A DNA stretch of 64,000 bases from Sediminicola luteus (GTDB taxonomy: Bacteria; Bacteroidota; Bacteroidia; Flavobacteriales; Flavobacteriaceae), in NCBI RefSeq assembly GCF_002514735.1, contig NZ_NBWU01000004.1, positions 62,001 through 126,000 on the forward strand, in the 5' to 3' direction. Positions 26,597 to 35,106 of this stretch are shown here, one piece after another. The translations under genes and the position numbers were made by a program. The notes under the pieces are model-generated. The model saw only the letters and a list, made by a program, of their open reading frames with translations. It was not told where the DNA came from and did no database searches. Position 1 is the first letter of the stretch; each line of letters starts with the position of its first letter.

Positions 26597-28075
26597 ATGC
26601 AGACCAAAATAACCTCCATCTTATTCATTTTCACAACCTTATTCACCTATAGCCAAGAGCTACCTTTGCCTTGGGACCTACGCCAGCACAACCTCTCCGT
26701 CGTCAACCCATATTTATGGAATCCGGCGATGGGATTACAGCAGCAAAAAGAACACCGACTAAGCAATTGGACCCGTTGGCAATGGCAAGAAGTAGACGGC
26801 GACCCGACCACCATCTTTGCCAATTACAGCTATCGCTTTTCGCAAAACGATGTGGCAGGTGCCGGATATTTTCAGAACAACACCCCAATATTTCAGCATA
26901 AAGGCGGGGTTTTTAATTATGCTCATCGCTTTGTTACCGACCAAGATCTTTCCTTATCGGTCGGAATGAACATCTTTGCTTTCAACAGACAATCTTTACA
27001 AAGCCCCATTCTACCTCCGGATATCGATTTACCAGGACTGAGCCAAACCGATGAATTCGTTGTCCATTTAGCCCCTGGGATTTACTTCCAGGCCAAAAAC
27101 TGGGGTATAGGCCTAGCCTCGGAAAATTTATTGGAGTTTGTTTCCGGGGGTGACGATAAGAGTGAACACGATGTATCTTATTTTGGTTCGGTAGATTACA
27201 CCCTTCCCTTGACCCTTTTTGGCACCCAAGAGAGCACCTATCTACAACCTAGGGCTTATATTAAAACTTTACCAGGTTATGATGCCCAACTAGGCTTGGT
27301 CGCCTTGTTGAACACTTCCAAGTTTTGGGCCCAAGGTGGTTTCAATAACTATTACGGTATCTCGGGTGGAGCTGGAATCCATTTGTTCGAGACCATTTCA
27401 ATTGGGGCTCTAATCGAAAGTGGTACGGACGCCCCAGCCGATTCGGAAGATCCTTCCTTTGAATTATACGCAGCCATACAGTTGGGTAAAAAACATCAAA
27501 AACCTAGCCCCGAATTGGAAGAAGAGGTTATCTTGAATCCGGAAATAAAAGAAGATGAAAAAGTCGTTGCGACCAAAGTAGAGACTCCGAAGCCTGAAAC
27601 CATAGAAGAAGAGACCAAACCGGAAAACGTAGTGGTTAAAACCGAGCCCAAAAACAATCCTCAATTAAAATTGGAGCAGGTAACGCCCCAACCTAAACCC
27701 AAAACCCAACCTAAACCACAGCCTAAACCAACCGTTGTCGAGAAGCCCGTAGTGGAAACCGCAGTGGCCACAACCATACAGGATTTGGATAAGAAACCAA
27801 AGAACATACATTTTGAGGAAGCTAAAATCGCAGGGGAGAAGCCCGGTTATTATATAATAGCCAATGTATTCGGCACCCAAAAATACCTGAAGTTGTTTAA
27901 AGAGGATATGCGTAAAAAAGGTTTCGATGCCCAAAGTTTTTATAGACCGGCACGAAAGCTTAATTATGTCTACCTAGAATATCATACCAGTTTGGAAGCC
28001 GCCGAAAAAGCCGTGCGAAGCAAACTGAACGGCAAATACAGTCAAAAACTTTGGATCTATAGGATTAACCCATAA
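26597..28075 (+). CDS. PorP/SprF family outer-membrane protein with C-terminal SPOR-like domain
   Basis: A 492-aa exported protein. After a signal peptide ending FTYSQ, residues about 25-300 are a PorP/SprF beta-barrel (NPYLWNPAMGLQ, GGVFNYAHRF, VVHLAPGIYFQAKNWGIGL, YYGISGGAGIHL), the family that works with type IX secretion and gliding motility. Residues about 300-405 are a low-complexity Glu/Lys then Pro/Lys/Gln linker with PKP repeats. The last 80 residues (GYYIIANVFGTQKYLKLF, YLEYHTSLEAAEKAV) look like a SPOR fold, which binds denuded peptidoglycan. It might tether the barrel to the cell wall. No other T9SS gene is adjacent. Confidence 0.88.
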   Translation: MQTKITSILFIFTTLFTYSQELPLPWDLRQHNLSVVNPYLWNPAMGLQQQKEHRLSNWTRWQWQEVDGDPTTIFANYSYRFSQNDVAGAGYFQNNTPIFQHKGGVFNYAHRFVTDQDLSLSVGMNIFAFNRQSLQSPILPPDIDLPGLSQTDEFVVHLAPGIYFQAKNWGIGLASENLLEFVSGGDDKSEHDVSYFGSVDYTLPLTLFGTQESTYLQPRAYIKTLPGYDAQLGLVALLNTSKFWAQGGFNNYYGISGGAGIHLFETISIGALIESGTDAPADSEDPSFELYAAIQLGKKHQKPSPELEEEVILNPEIKEDEKVVATKVETPKPETIEEETKPENVVVKTEPKNNPQLKLEQVTPQPKPKTQPKPQPKPTVVEKPVVETAVATTIQDLDKKPKNIHFEEAKIAGEKPGYYIIANVFGTQKYLKLFKEDMRKKGFDAQSFYRPARKLNYVYLEYHTSLEAAEKAVRSKLNGKYSQKLWIYRINP

Positions 28076-28100
28076 GTAGAGAACAAAATACAAACCATAA

Positions 28101-28134
28101 AAAAAGCCTAGGAAAATGAACACCTAGGCTTTTT
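28101..28134. terminator. Strong hairpin terminator after the PorP/SprF gene
   Basis: AAAAAGCCTAGG, a 10-nt loop and CCTAGGCTTTTT form a 12-bp perfect stem ending in a T-run, 25 bp after the stop. A-run and T-run symmetry lets it also serve the converging TetR gene. Confidence 0.9.
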
Positions 28135-28190
28135 TAGTTAATTATGCGAATCAAGGGTTAATGTAATCTATTGAAAATCAGATGCAGTTT

Positions 28191-28280
28191 CTCAGTGTAA
28201 CCCTGCGTATTCTAGGCGTGCCTCAGTGTAACTTGAGCCTTATTTGTTGTTCCACGGAATAACACAGAGGACCACAGAGA
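28191..28280. repeat. Degenerate intergenic repeat cluster
   Basis: The 11-mer CTCAGTGTAAC occurs twice, 31 bp apart (28191-28201 and 28222-28232). CACAGAGGAC and CACAGAGAG occur in tandem at about 28264-28280. This ACACAGAG/CTCAGTGT style is typical of short dispersed intergenic repeats in many Bacteroidota. No coding potential is seen. The rest of the 250-bp gap to the TetR gene holds the terminator before it. Confidence 0.5.
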
Positions 28281-28325
28281 GTTCCACTTTTGATTCACGT
28301 TAAGTAATATATATGATACCCTAAA

Positions 28326-28922
28326 CTATTTCTTAATCTCTTTGGCCACCAATTGATCTAAATAGGCCATAGTATTGGTCAGGTATTTACGATCGCCAGT
28401 TACCGTGGTCATGGTTACCCCACCTTGAATCATGGTAAAAAACTGTTTCGCGAATTGAAGCGGGGGTACAGGCAGGTGTAATTCCCCATTTTTCACGCCC
28501 TTATCCAATACCGATGCGATACGCTGCTCTACTTTTTTGACCAAGTTAGTACAGGCTTTTTGAAGTTTTTCATTATTGCCATTGGCATCCACTCCTATAT
28601 TCACGATAGGGCAACCGCCCCAAGGGGCCGATGTTTCGTGATAATGGCTATAAAAATCCGTTATGGCCGAGAGTTTTTGGGTTACCGAACCCGGAAAATC
28701 CAATTTGTTATCCAATGCCTCGAGTAATAATTGTGCGTTATAATTAAAAGCGGCCATGGCCAAAGCTTCCTTATTGGCGAAATTACCGTATAAGGCTCCT
28801 TTGGTGAGATTGGTCGCCTTGGTAAGGTCACTTAGGCTGGTACCCAAATACCCATGTTTGTTAAAAATAGGGGCAATGGTCTTGGTAATATAGGCAGTAG
28901 TTCTAGCGGCTTTTCCAGGCAT
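28326..28922 (-). CDS. TetR/AcrR family transcriptional regulator
   Basis: About 198 aa. The N-terminal HTH is TetR-like: TTAYITKTIAPIFNKHGY, then SLSDLTKATNLTKGALYGNF with the recognition helix and the conserved NFANKEAL. The C-terminal ligand domain begins around residue 60 and contains PWGGCPIVNIG, seen in regulators related to the YcdC/AcrR group with TetR_C tails. I used the ATG giving MPGKAARTT; a TTG 24 bp upstream also keeps frame. It is isolated between two repeat-containing gaps, so its target is not obvious; autoregulation is the family default. Confidence 0.9.
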   Translation of the reverse strand: MPGKAARTTAYITKTIAPIFNKHGYLGTSLSDLTKATNLTKGALYGNFANKEALAMAAFNYNAQLLLEALDNKLDFPGSVTQKLSAITDFYSHYHETSAPWGGCPIVNIGVDANGNNEKLQKACTNLVKKVEQRIASVLDKGVKNGELHLPVPPLQFAKQFFTMIQGGVTMTTVTGDRKYLTNTMAYLDQLVAKEIKK

Positions 28923-29265
28923 AATGGTCGTATTCTCGGTAAACAATTCCCTTCAACAGACAGGCCAAAACCCAGTCCTTTAAGGGCTTCTTACGAAAAT
29001 AGGAAAAAAATATACTAGTTGGTTTAAGAGACTGTTTTAAAACATGTCAATCGTTTTATTATGCCCCTTTTTGCGCCCTATTTCGTTAAAATTTTGAACC
29101 GTAGCTATGCTATGCTTAAAAATTTTATCTCTTATGGCATCCCTGCCTGCCGGCAGGCGGGAAAAATGATCTATAATGATAACCAACCACATATTTCAAT
29201 ACAGTCTCTAAGAAACGGAAAAAGCGTCCCGAAAGACGCCTTTTCCAATTTATTTATTAAAGGTT
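28923..29265. repeat. 343-bp gap with two hairpin repeats; no gene
   Basis: The gap holds (a) an 18-bp-arm imperfect inverted repeat at 29088-29126, AAAATTTTGAACCGTAGC against GCTATGCTTAAAAATTTT (15 of 18 pairs); (b) a GC-rich palindrome at 29142-29161, CCTGCCTGCCGGCAGGCGGG, 10 pairs with one T-G wobble; and (c) a hairpin next to the clpB stop. Element (b) is of the kind that gives spurious PACRQAG peptides in Bacteroidota annotations, so the frame running through it is not a gene. No clear promoter is visible. Confidence 0.75.
29217..29246 (-). terminator. Hairpin after clpB
   Basis: GGAAAAAGCGTC, a 6-nt loop and GACGCCTTTTCC form a 12-bp stem with one mismatch, 20 bp past the clpB stop. 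The sequence after it on the minus strand is only moderately T-rich. Confidence 0.65.
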
Positions 29266-31869
29266 TTATTCCTCCAACACCAATTGTTGGTTTCTAAAAA
29301 CCAGTTCGTCATCGAAGCAATCGATCAAAACCATACCATCTGTTTTAATAGTACCCGCCAAAATTTCTTTGGACAAGGTATTCAGCACCTCTTTTTGGAT
29401 TACCCTTTTTATGGGGCGGGCACCGAACTCGGGCACAAAGCCTTTTTTAGCCAAATAGCTTATGGCTTCTGGCGTAGCATCGATGGTTATCTGTTGTTGG
29501 GCCAATAACCTTTTAACCCCTTGTAACTGCAACGCTACAATTTCGGCAATATGCTCTTGGTTCAATGGGGTAAACATAATTACATCGTCAATTCGGTTCA
29601 AGAATTCGGGCCGTACTGACTTTTTCAACAACCGCAAAACTTCTGTTCGGGCCGCTTCGGTGGCCGTATCCATATCGGGAATGGCCTCAAATTTTTCTTG
29701 AATGATATGACTCCCGATATTACTGGTCATAATGATAATGGTATTCTTAAAATCGGCCACTCGCCCTTTGTTATCGGTAAGCCTGCCTTCGTCCAAGACC
29801 TGCAATAGTATATTGAAAGTATCAGGGTGTGCCTTTTCAATCTCATCCAGCAACACTACCGAATAGGGCTTTCTTCGTACGGCCTCGGTCAATTGCCCCC
29901 CTTCGTCATAACCCACGTAACCCGGAGGGGCACCTACCAAACGGCTTACCGCATGGCGTTCTTGGTACTCACTCATATCGATCCGGGTCAAGGCCGATTC
30001 GTCGTCGAAAAGGTACTCGGCCAAGGTTTTGGCCAATTCGGTCTTACCTACACCTGTCGTACCCAAAAACAAGAAGGAACCTATGGGGCGTTTGCTATCC
30101 TGCAAACCGGCCCTACTGCGCCTAATGGCATCGGAGACCGCTTCGATGGCCTCGTCTTGCCCCACCACTCTTTTGTGGAGCACGCCTTCTAAGGCCAATA
30201 ATTTTTCGCGTTCGCCCTGCATCATTTTGGTTACCGGAATTCCGGTCCATTTGGCGACCACTTCGGCGATATCTTCATAATCAACCTCTTCCTTGATTAG
30301 GGTATCGCCCTCTTGTTGGGCCTCCAATTCTTTTTGTAGTTGGTTCAAGCGTTCATGGGCCACCTCAATCTTTCCGTAACGTAATTCGGCCACCTTACCG
30401 TAATCACCATTACGTTCGGCCCTTTCCGATTCTTGTTTGTATTCCTCAATTTCCTGCTTGGTGCGCTGAATTTCGTCAACTACATTCTTCTCGGCTTCCC
30501 ATTGGGCAAAGATTCCGGTTCTTTCTTCTTTGATATTGGCCAGCTCGGCATGTAAAGACTTTAATTTGTCTTTGTCGTTTTCCCTTTTAATGGCCTCGAT
30601 CTCAATTTCTAATTGCATGATCTTACGATCCAATACATCGAGCTCCTCGGGTTTGGAATTGATCTCCATCCGTAATTTAGATGCGGCTTCATCCATAAGA
30701 TCGATAGCCTTGTCGGGTAAAAAACGGTTGGTAATATACCGTTCGGACAAGGTTACGGCCCCAATTACGGCCTCGTCTTTAATACGTACCTTATGATGGG
30801 CTTCGTATTTTTCCTTGATTCCTCGAAGAATGGAAATGGCACTTTCGGTATCGGGCTCTTCGACCACCACCTTCTGGAAACGGCGTTCTAGGGCCTTGTC
30901 TTTTTCAAAGTACTTTTGATACTCATCTAGGGTAGTAGCCCCAATGGCACGCAGTTCGCCCCGGGCCAAAGCAGGTTTCAGGATATTAGCGGCATCCATA
31001 GCCCCTTGTCCACCACCGGCTCCAACTAAGGTGTGGATCTCATCAATAAACAAGACAATATCGCCCTCGGCACCAGTAACTTCTTTAATAACCGATTTTA
31101 AACGCTCTTCGAACTCCCCTTTATATTTCGCCCCCGCAATCAAAGCACCCATATCTAAGGAATAGACCGTTTTATCTTTTAGATTTTCGGGCACATCGCC
31201 CTGAACTACCCTGTGGGCCAAACCTTCGGCAATGGCGGTTTTACCCACACCGGGTTCACCCACCAACATAGGGTTATTCTTCGTACGGCGCGAAAGTATT
31301 TGCAACACCCTTCGGATTTCTTCATCGCGCCCGATAACAGGATCTAACTTACCATTATCGGCCAACTGATTCAGGTTTTTAGCGTATTTGGATAACGCAT
31401 TATAGGTATCCTCGGCATTCTGCGAAGTAACCTTGTCGCCCTTACGCAATTCGGCTATTGCCGCCTCAAGCCCCTTTTTATTGACCCCTTGATCCTTTAA
31501 CATTTGTGCGATTTGGCTCTTGCTTTCGAAAATGGCCAATACCAAATGTTCGATTGAAACAAATTCGTCCTGCATTTTTTGGGCCACGATGGCCGCCTGG
31601 TTCAAGGTTTTTCCTGCTTCACGGGAAAGCCCCATCTCACCACCTTCAACCTTGGGAAAGGCATCGATCTCCTTCTCCAACATCTGGGTAACCAATGCGG
31701 TATTGACCCCTAACTTTTTAAAGAGAAACGGGGTCACGTTATCGTCTACCTCAAAAATGGCCTTCATGAGGTGTTCGTTCTCTAATATCTGATGCCCTTT
31801 GGCCTGAACTAACTGCTGGGCCATTTGGAGCACCTCCTGTGATTTTATTGTAAATTTATCGCTGTTCAT
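29266..31869 (-). CDS. clpB: ATP-dependent chaperone ClpB
   Basis: ClpB is a hexameric AAA+ disaggregase that works with DnaK on heat-aggregated proteins. About 867 aa. The N-domain starts [18 protein letters not shown]1 has [15 protein letters not shown] and [13 protein letters not shown]; a middle coiled coil spans about 400-520, which separates ClpB from ClpA/ClpC; NBD2 has [16 protein letters not shown] and [10 protein letters not shown] used the ATG at this family opening; the frame runs 21 codons further but those residues are not ClpB-like. The upstream region lacks a TAnnTTTG element and carries palindromes and a -24/-12-like site (31900-31979). Confidence 0.97.
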   Translation of the reverse strand: MNSDKFTIKSQEVLQMAQQLVQAKGHQILENEHLMKAIFEVDDNVTPFLFKKLGVNTALVTQMLEKEIDAFPKVEGGEMGLSREAGKTLNQAAIVAQKMQDEFVSIEHLVLAIFESKSQIAQMLKDQGVNKKGLEAAIAELRKGDKVTSQNAEDTYNALSKYAKNLNQLADNGKLDPVIGRDEEIRRVLQILSRRTKNNPMLVGEPGVGKTAIAEGLAHRVVQGDVPENLKDKTVYSLDMGALIAGAKYKGEFEERLKSVIKEVTGAEGDIVLFIDEIHTLVGAGGGQGAMDAANILKPALARGELRAIGATTLDEYQKYFEKDKALERRFQKVVVEEPDTESAISILRGIKEKYEAHHKVRIKDEAVIGAVTLSERYITNRFLPDKAIDLMDEAASKLRMEINSKPEELDVLDRKIMQLEIEIEAIKRENDKDKLKSLHAELANIKEERTGIFAQWEAEKNVVDEIQRTKQEIEEYKQESERAERNGDYGKVAELRYGKIEVAHERLNQLQKELEAQQEGDTLIKEEVDYEDIAEVVAKWTGIPVTKMMQGEREKLLALEGVLHKRVVGQDEAIEAVSDAIRRSRAGLQDSKRPIGSFLFLGTTGVGKTELAKTLAEYLFDDESALTRIDMSEYQERHAVSRLVGAPPGYVGYDEGGQLTEAVRRKPYSVVLLDEIEKAHPDTFNILLQVLDEGRLTDNKGRVADFKNTIIIMTSNIGSHIIQEKFEAIPDMDTATEAARTEVLRLLKKSVRPEFLNRIDDVIMFTPLNQEHIAEIVALQLQGVKRLLAQQQITIDATPEAISYLAKKGFVPEFGARPIKRVIQKEVLNTLSKEILAGTIKTDGMVLIDCFDDELVFRNQQLVLEE

Positions 31870-31899
31870 AGTTGCATTTTTTGATTCGATGAAGGAAGG

Positions 31900-31981
31900 A
31901 CAAACAACATACCAACACCCGCTTCGTGACAAAATGCCAGTGAATCTGCTGATTTATAAGCCATTTTGGCATTTTGTAAGC
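31900..31981. promoter_or_regulatory. Paired palindromes with divergent -24/-12-like elements (clpB / ytxJ)
   Basis: Two 13-mers fit TGnCATTTTGnCA: TGACAAAATGCCA at 31927-31939 (reverse complement) and AGCCATTTTGGCA at 31959-31971 (first base off), 32 bp apart. The outer arms ACAAAATGCCA and TGGCATTTTGT (31929-31939, 31967-31977) form a perfect 11-bp inverted repeat. Toward clpB, minus strand TTGGTATGTTGTTTGT (31900-31915) has GG-N10-GT; toward ytxJ, TTGGCATTTTGTAAGC (31966-31981) has GG-N10-GC. Both resemble sigma-54 promoters (TTGGCAC-N5-TTGC) imperfectly. Activity is inferred. Confidence 0.45.
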
Positions 31982-32016
31982 AAAAAGTATTTACATACGA
32001 CCAAAAACAGAAAAAA

Positions 32017-32427
32017 ATGGGATTTTTCAATTCACTCTTTGGATCTACATCCGGAAGCCAAACACCTAACAAGAATAATATCAACTGGATTCCTTTGGTG
32101 CAGGCCGATCAACTCACTGAATTGATCAATAGATCTTCTGAAAAACCCCAGTTGATTTTTAAGCATTCGACCAGTTGTGGAATCAGTTCCATGGTCATTC
32201 GTATGTTCGAATCGAATTACCCCTTCACTGCCGACCAGGCAGACGCCTACTATTTAGATCTGCTTAGCTATAGAAGCATTAGCAATCTAGTAGCCGATAC
32301 CTTTGGCGTTCGCCATCAAAGCCCACAACTACTGGTTATTACCAACGGAAAAGTGGTAGCCCATGATTCACATGGTGCCATTACGGATTTGGACCTATCG
32401 CAATGGATTAAAACCGATGCCGTTTAA
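32017..32427 (+). CDS. Bacillithiol system redox-active protein YtxJ-like
   Basis: A 136-aa thioredoxin-fold protein. INWIPLVQADQLTELI, then FKHSTSCGISSMVIRMF with the single conserved Cys, YYLDLLSYRSISNLVADTFGV-type helix, and HQSPQLLVI with the cis-Pro region match YtxJ, proposed to reduce bacillithiol mixed disulfides (a monothiol bacilliredoxin). That suggests the organism makes bacillithiol. I started at MGFFNSLFG; an upstream ATG at 31966 would place the start inside the palindromic promoter region. The 3' end overlaps the convergent lipoprotein gene by 20 nt. Confidence 0.87.
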   Translation: MGFFNSLFGSTSGSQTPNKNNINWIPLVQADQLTELINRSSEKPQLIFKHSTSCGISSMVIRMFESNYPFTADQADAYYLDLLSYRSISNLVADTFGVRHQSPQLLVITNGKVVAHDSHGAITDLDLSQWIKTDAV

Positions 32428-33592
32428 TAATCGATTTTAAGCGCTGTTTAATGTCCTCTCCAGAATCGTAGACCATTTGTTCGTTAGAAGGAAACGGGAT
32501 TTCGCGAGCTCGGGTCAGATCGAAAAGCTCGGTTTCCAAAGCTTTGGTATTGCCCTCGTAAGTGGCATAGGCATGCTCAAATACAAAGCCCGAGTCTACC
32601 GGATAAGAGCGGATTACTTGATCGGTATTCAAATCGCGATAATATACCTTGGCCGCAACATGGGCTTCCTTAAACTGGGTAAATTGATACAGGGTACAGT
32701 TTACCTTACGTAGCACCGGAATACGGATCTTATTACCCAAACTATCTTTTTGGATGTTCCCCCTTGTATCGCGGGCATAGGTATACCCATCTTCGATTTC
32801 CTTTTCACGAACAATCTCTTTTTCACGTACCCGTTCCGGACTAATGGAAATATTCTCGAAGCGGATATCCATTTGGTAATCGTATTGCTGACCTTTCCGA
32901 TATTGGGCATCGTAACGTGTCCAGAAATTATCGAGACCATAGGTATCAAAGTTCAAAAGATCTTCTTCTAAACGTTTGGGAATAATCTGTTCGGTATCGT
33001 TTAGCAAGCGTACTTGCACATAATCGATTCCTTTTTGATGGGCCTCATTCATTAAAATCAAAGCCTGATCACGCCCGGGATCTATATCGTTCATATATTT
33101 AAGATCATCATAGGCCATGCGATAATCTTCCTTGGTATGGGCCTTTTTCATTTTCTCTTGGGCGGTTGCATAGAGGTGATCGGACAACTGATTTCTCGAA
33201 TCGATCAAACGGTCGTCATAATCTTCAAAGGTAAAGGTGGCAAAACGCCCTTCTTCGTTAATACGCAAAGGCAATAAGGGCCGAATACGGTCTTGAATCC
33301 CTTTTAAATCTTGATAGGAAGTATAGATTTTTTCATAATCGGCGGCATTCCCCCCTTTTTCTATAAAAGCGATATGATCGAGCTCTCTTTGGGTGTATTT
33401 CTCAAAAGCCTCCTCAAGCAAAACCACATAAGGTTGATTGCCTTTTTTGGACTTATTTTCGGCCAGGTTTTTTAGAGACCTATCTATGGCTTTACGGTAG
33501 TTACCCGTGTTCAGGGCTTCCTGGGTTTTCTTCACCCCACTGCATCCTACCAAAATCACTACACAAAAAATAGGGAGTAAAAATCTATTCAT
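32408..33592 (-). CDS. Conserved lipoprotein of unknown function
   Basis: About 394 aa, lipobox ILVGC after MNRFLLPIFCVV. The mature part begins with a TPR-like segment (TQEALNTGNYRKAIDRSLKN), then long helical regions, and a beta-rich half containing FENISISPERVREKE and YQFTQFKEAHVAAKVYYRDLNT, where VREKEIVREKEIEDG is a short charged repeat. I do not recognise a named family with certainty; related proteins are common in flavobacteria. I chose the start that gives a lipoprotein signal, 18 codons inside the open frame. It is transcribed toward ytxJ and overlaps its end. Confidence 0.82.
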   Translation of the reverse strand: MNRFLLPIFCVVILVGCSGVKKTQEALNTGNYRKAIDRSLKNLAENKSKKGNQPYVVLLEEAFEKYTQRELDHIAFIEKGGNAADYEKIYTSYQDLKGIQDRIRPLLPLRINEEGRFATFTFEDYDDRLIDSRNQLSDHLYATAQEKMKKAHTKEDYRMAYDDLKYMNDIDPGRDQALILMNEAHQKGIDYVQVRLLNDTEQIIPKRLEEDLLNFDTYGLDNFWTRYDAQYRKGQQYDYQMDIRFENISISPERVREKEIVREKEIEDGYTYARDTRGNIQKDSLGNKIRIPVLRKVNCTLYQFTQFKEAHVAAKVYYRDLNTDQVIRSYPVDSGFVFEHAYATYEGNTKALETELFDLTRAREIPFPSNEQMVYDSGEDIKQRLKSIIKRHRF

Positions 33593-33716
33593 AACACTAA
33601 ATCTATAATTCAAAAAAGGCATTTTCAAGAGTCGTGCCAAAAGCACGTATCCTAAAAACGCCTTTACTTTATAAATCTTATTTTAAAAATGGCATATTTG
33701 GAAATACCTCGCCTTC

Positions 33717-34997
33717 TTAATGCTCGAAGGGAGGTAAAAGTTTGGTACGCACCTCGCCAAAGCCGATCCGTACACTATCATTTTTACAGTATCCCGTCAG
33801 TATAACGGTATCATGATCATTTATAAACTTACGGGTCTCGCCATTGGCCAAGGTCAATGGGTTTTCGCCCCGCCAAGTAAGTTCGAGCATAGAGCCATAA
33901 GAATCTTTGGTGGGCCCTGAAATAGTTCCGCTACCCATCATATCGCCACTATTCACCTTACAGCCATTTACGGTATGGTGCGCCAATTGTTGGGCCATAC
34001 TCCAATACATATATTTAAAATTGCTCTTGGCCACAGTAGTCGCATCACTGTTTTCCGGAGCAATGGCCACCTCTAGGTTAATATCGAAAGACTTTTGTCC
34101 TTCTTGCGCTAAATAGGGCAGGGGGGCAGGGTCTTGCACGGGTCCCTCAACACGGAAAGGCTCCAAAGCATCCATGGTAACGATCCACGCACTAATAGAG
34201 GAAGCAAAATTCTTGGCCAAAAACGGACCTAAAGGTACATACTCCCATTTTTGGATATCTCGGGCACTCCAATCGTTAAACAAGACCAAACCAAAGATAT
34301 AATCCTCGGCATCGGCCACAGAAATAGGCTCGCCCAATAGATTGGCATCGGTGGTGATAAAGGCCATTTCCAATTCAAAATCGACCAACTTCGAGGGACC
34401 AAAAACAGGTTTATCGGCACCAGCTGGCATGGTTTGGCCCATAGGTCTATGTACCGGAACATTTGAAGTTACAATTGAGGAGCTACGCCCATGATAGGCC
34501 ACGGGCAAATGTTTCCAATTAGGCATAAGGGCATTTTCCGGATCTCGGAACATGGTGCCCACATTGGTGGCATGTTCCTTACTGGAATAGAAATCGGTAT
34601 AATCGCCAATTTGCACCGGCAGCTGCATTTCAATCTCATCGAGGGTGAAGAGCACGATACTTCTATGCTCGTCGTTATCGCGTAATTTGGCATTGTTTTC
34701 TTCAAAAATCTCGCTGATTCTATTGCGCACCAAACGCCAAGTTTTCTTTCCGTCGGAAATAAAATCGTTCAGGGTATCTTGCAGAAAGATATCATCGGTC
34801 AACGGAATGCCTTCAAAGTACCCCAACTGGTGCAAGGCCCCAAGATCTATGGCATAATCGCCGATACGGGTACCGATAGTAACGATATCGTCTCGGGTCA
34901 AAAACACCCCAAAGGGAATGTTCTGGATCGGAAAGTCGGAATCGGCAGGTACTTTAAGCCAGGTCTTACGTAAAGGATCATTTGTTTTTACAGGCAT
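33717..34997 (-). CDS. Fumarylacetoacetase
   Basis: Fumarylacetoacetase splits fumarylacetoacetate to fumarate and acetoacetate, the last step of tyrosine/phenylalanine breakdown via homogentisate. About 426 aa. Residues in order: NIPFGVFLT, IGDYTDFYSSKEHATNVG, LPVAYHGRSSSIV, PSKLVDFELEMAF with the metal ligand Glu, NDWSARDIQKWEYVPLGPF, and SGDMMGSGTISGP. I started at MPVKTNDPL, 34 bp after a -7 element. No other homogentisate-pathway gene is nearby. It is divergent from glyA. Confidence 0.95.
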   Translation of the reverse strand: MPVKTNDPLRKTWLKVPADSDFPIQNIPFGVFLTRDDIVTIGTRIGDYAIDLGALHQLGYFEGIPLTDDIFLQDTLNDFISDGKKTWRLVRNRISEIFEENNAKLRDNDEHRSIVLFTLDEIEMQLPVQIGDYTDFYSSKEHATNVGTMFRDPENALMPNWKHLPVAYHGRSSSIVTSNVPVHRPMGQTMPAGADKPVFGPSKLVDFELEMAFITTDANLLGEPISVADAEDYIFGLVLFNDWSARDIQKWEYVPLGPFLAKNFASSISAWIVTMDALEPFRVEGPVQDPAPLPYLAQEGQKSFDINLEVAIAPENSDATTVAKSNFKYMYWSMAQQLAHHTVNGCKVNSGDMMGSGTISGPTKDSYGSMLELTWRGENPLTLANGETRKFINDHDTVILTGYCKNDSVRIGFGEVRTKLLPPFEH

Positions 34998-35030
34998 AAT
35001 ACTTCTGTTAATATTCGTGATAAAACTGTT

Positions 35031-35038
35031 CAAATATA
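35031..35038 (-). promoter_or_regulatory. -7 promoter element for fumarylacetoacetase
   Basis: Minus strand TATATTTG. A TTTG lies 16 bp upstream (35055-35058 as CAAA on the plus strand), close to the -33/-7 spacing of flavobacterial promoters. Confidence 0.6.
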
Positions 35039-35073
35039 ATTGATTTTCGAGCATCAAAATACGGGCTGATTCG

Positions 35074-35081
35074 TATTTTTG
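35074..35081 (+). promoter_or_regulatory. -7 promoter element for glyA
   Basis: TATTTTTG, 25 bp before the chosen glyA ATG and back-to-back with the fumarylacetoacetase promoter. The in-frame GTG at 35095 would also be downstream. Confidence 0.6.
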
Positions 35082-35106
35082 ACACTTTTATTGAGTGATT
35101 CAAACT

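Noticed and set aside
27690-27745. Short repeated units encoding PKP/QPKP, looked at as a possible repeat array
   Set aside because: In-frame low-complexity linker in the PorP/SPOR protein; units are too short and uneven for a CRISPR array.
29061-29297. Open frame of 78 codons with the PACRQAG-like peptide
   Set aside because: It runs through the GC palindrome and the AT hairpin and ends inside clpB; repeats of this kind give such peptides artificially.
31870-32016. CIRCE-type (HrcA) operator before clpB
   Set aside because: No TTAGCACTC-N9-GAGTGCTAA-like arms; the palindromes seen have a different sequence.
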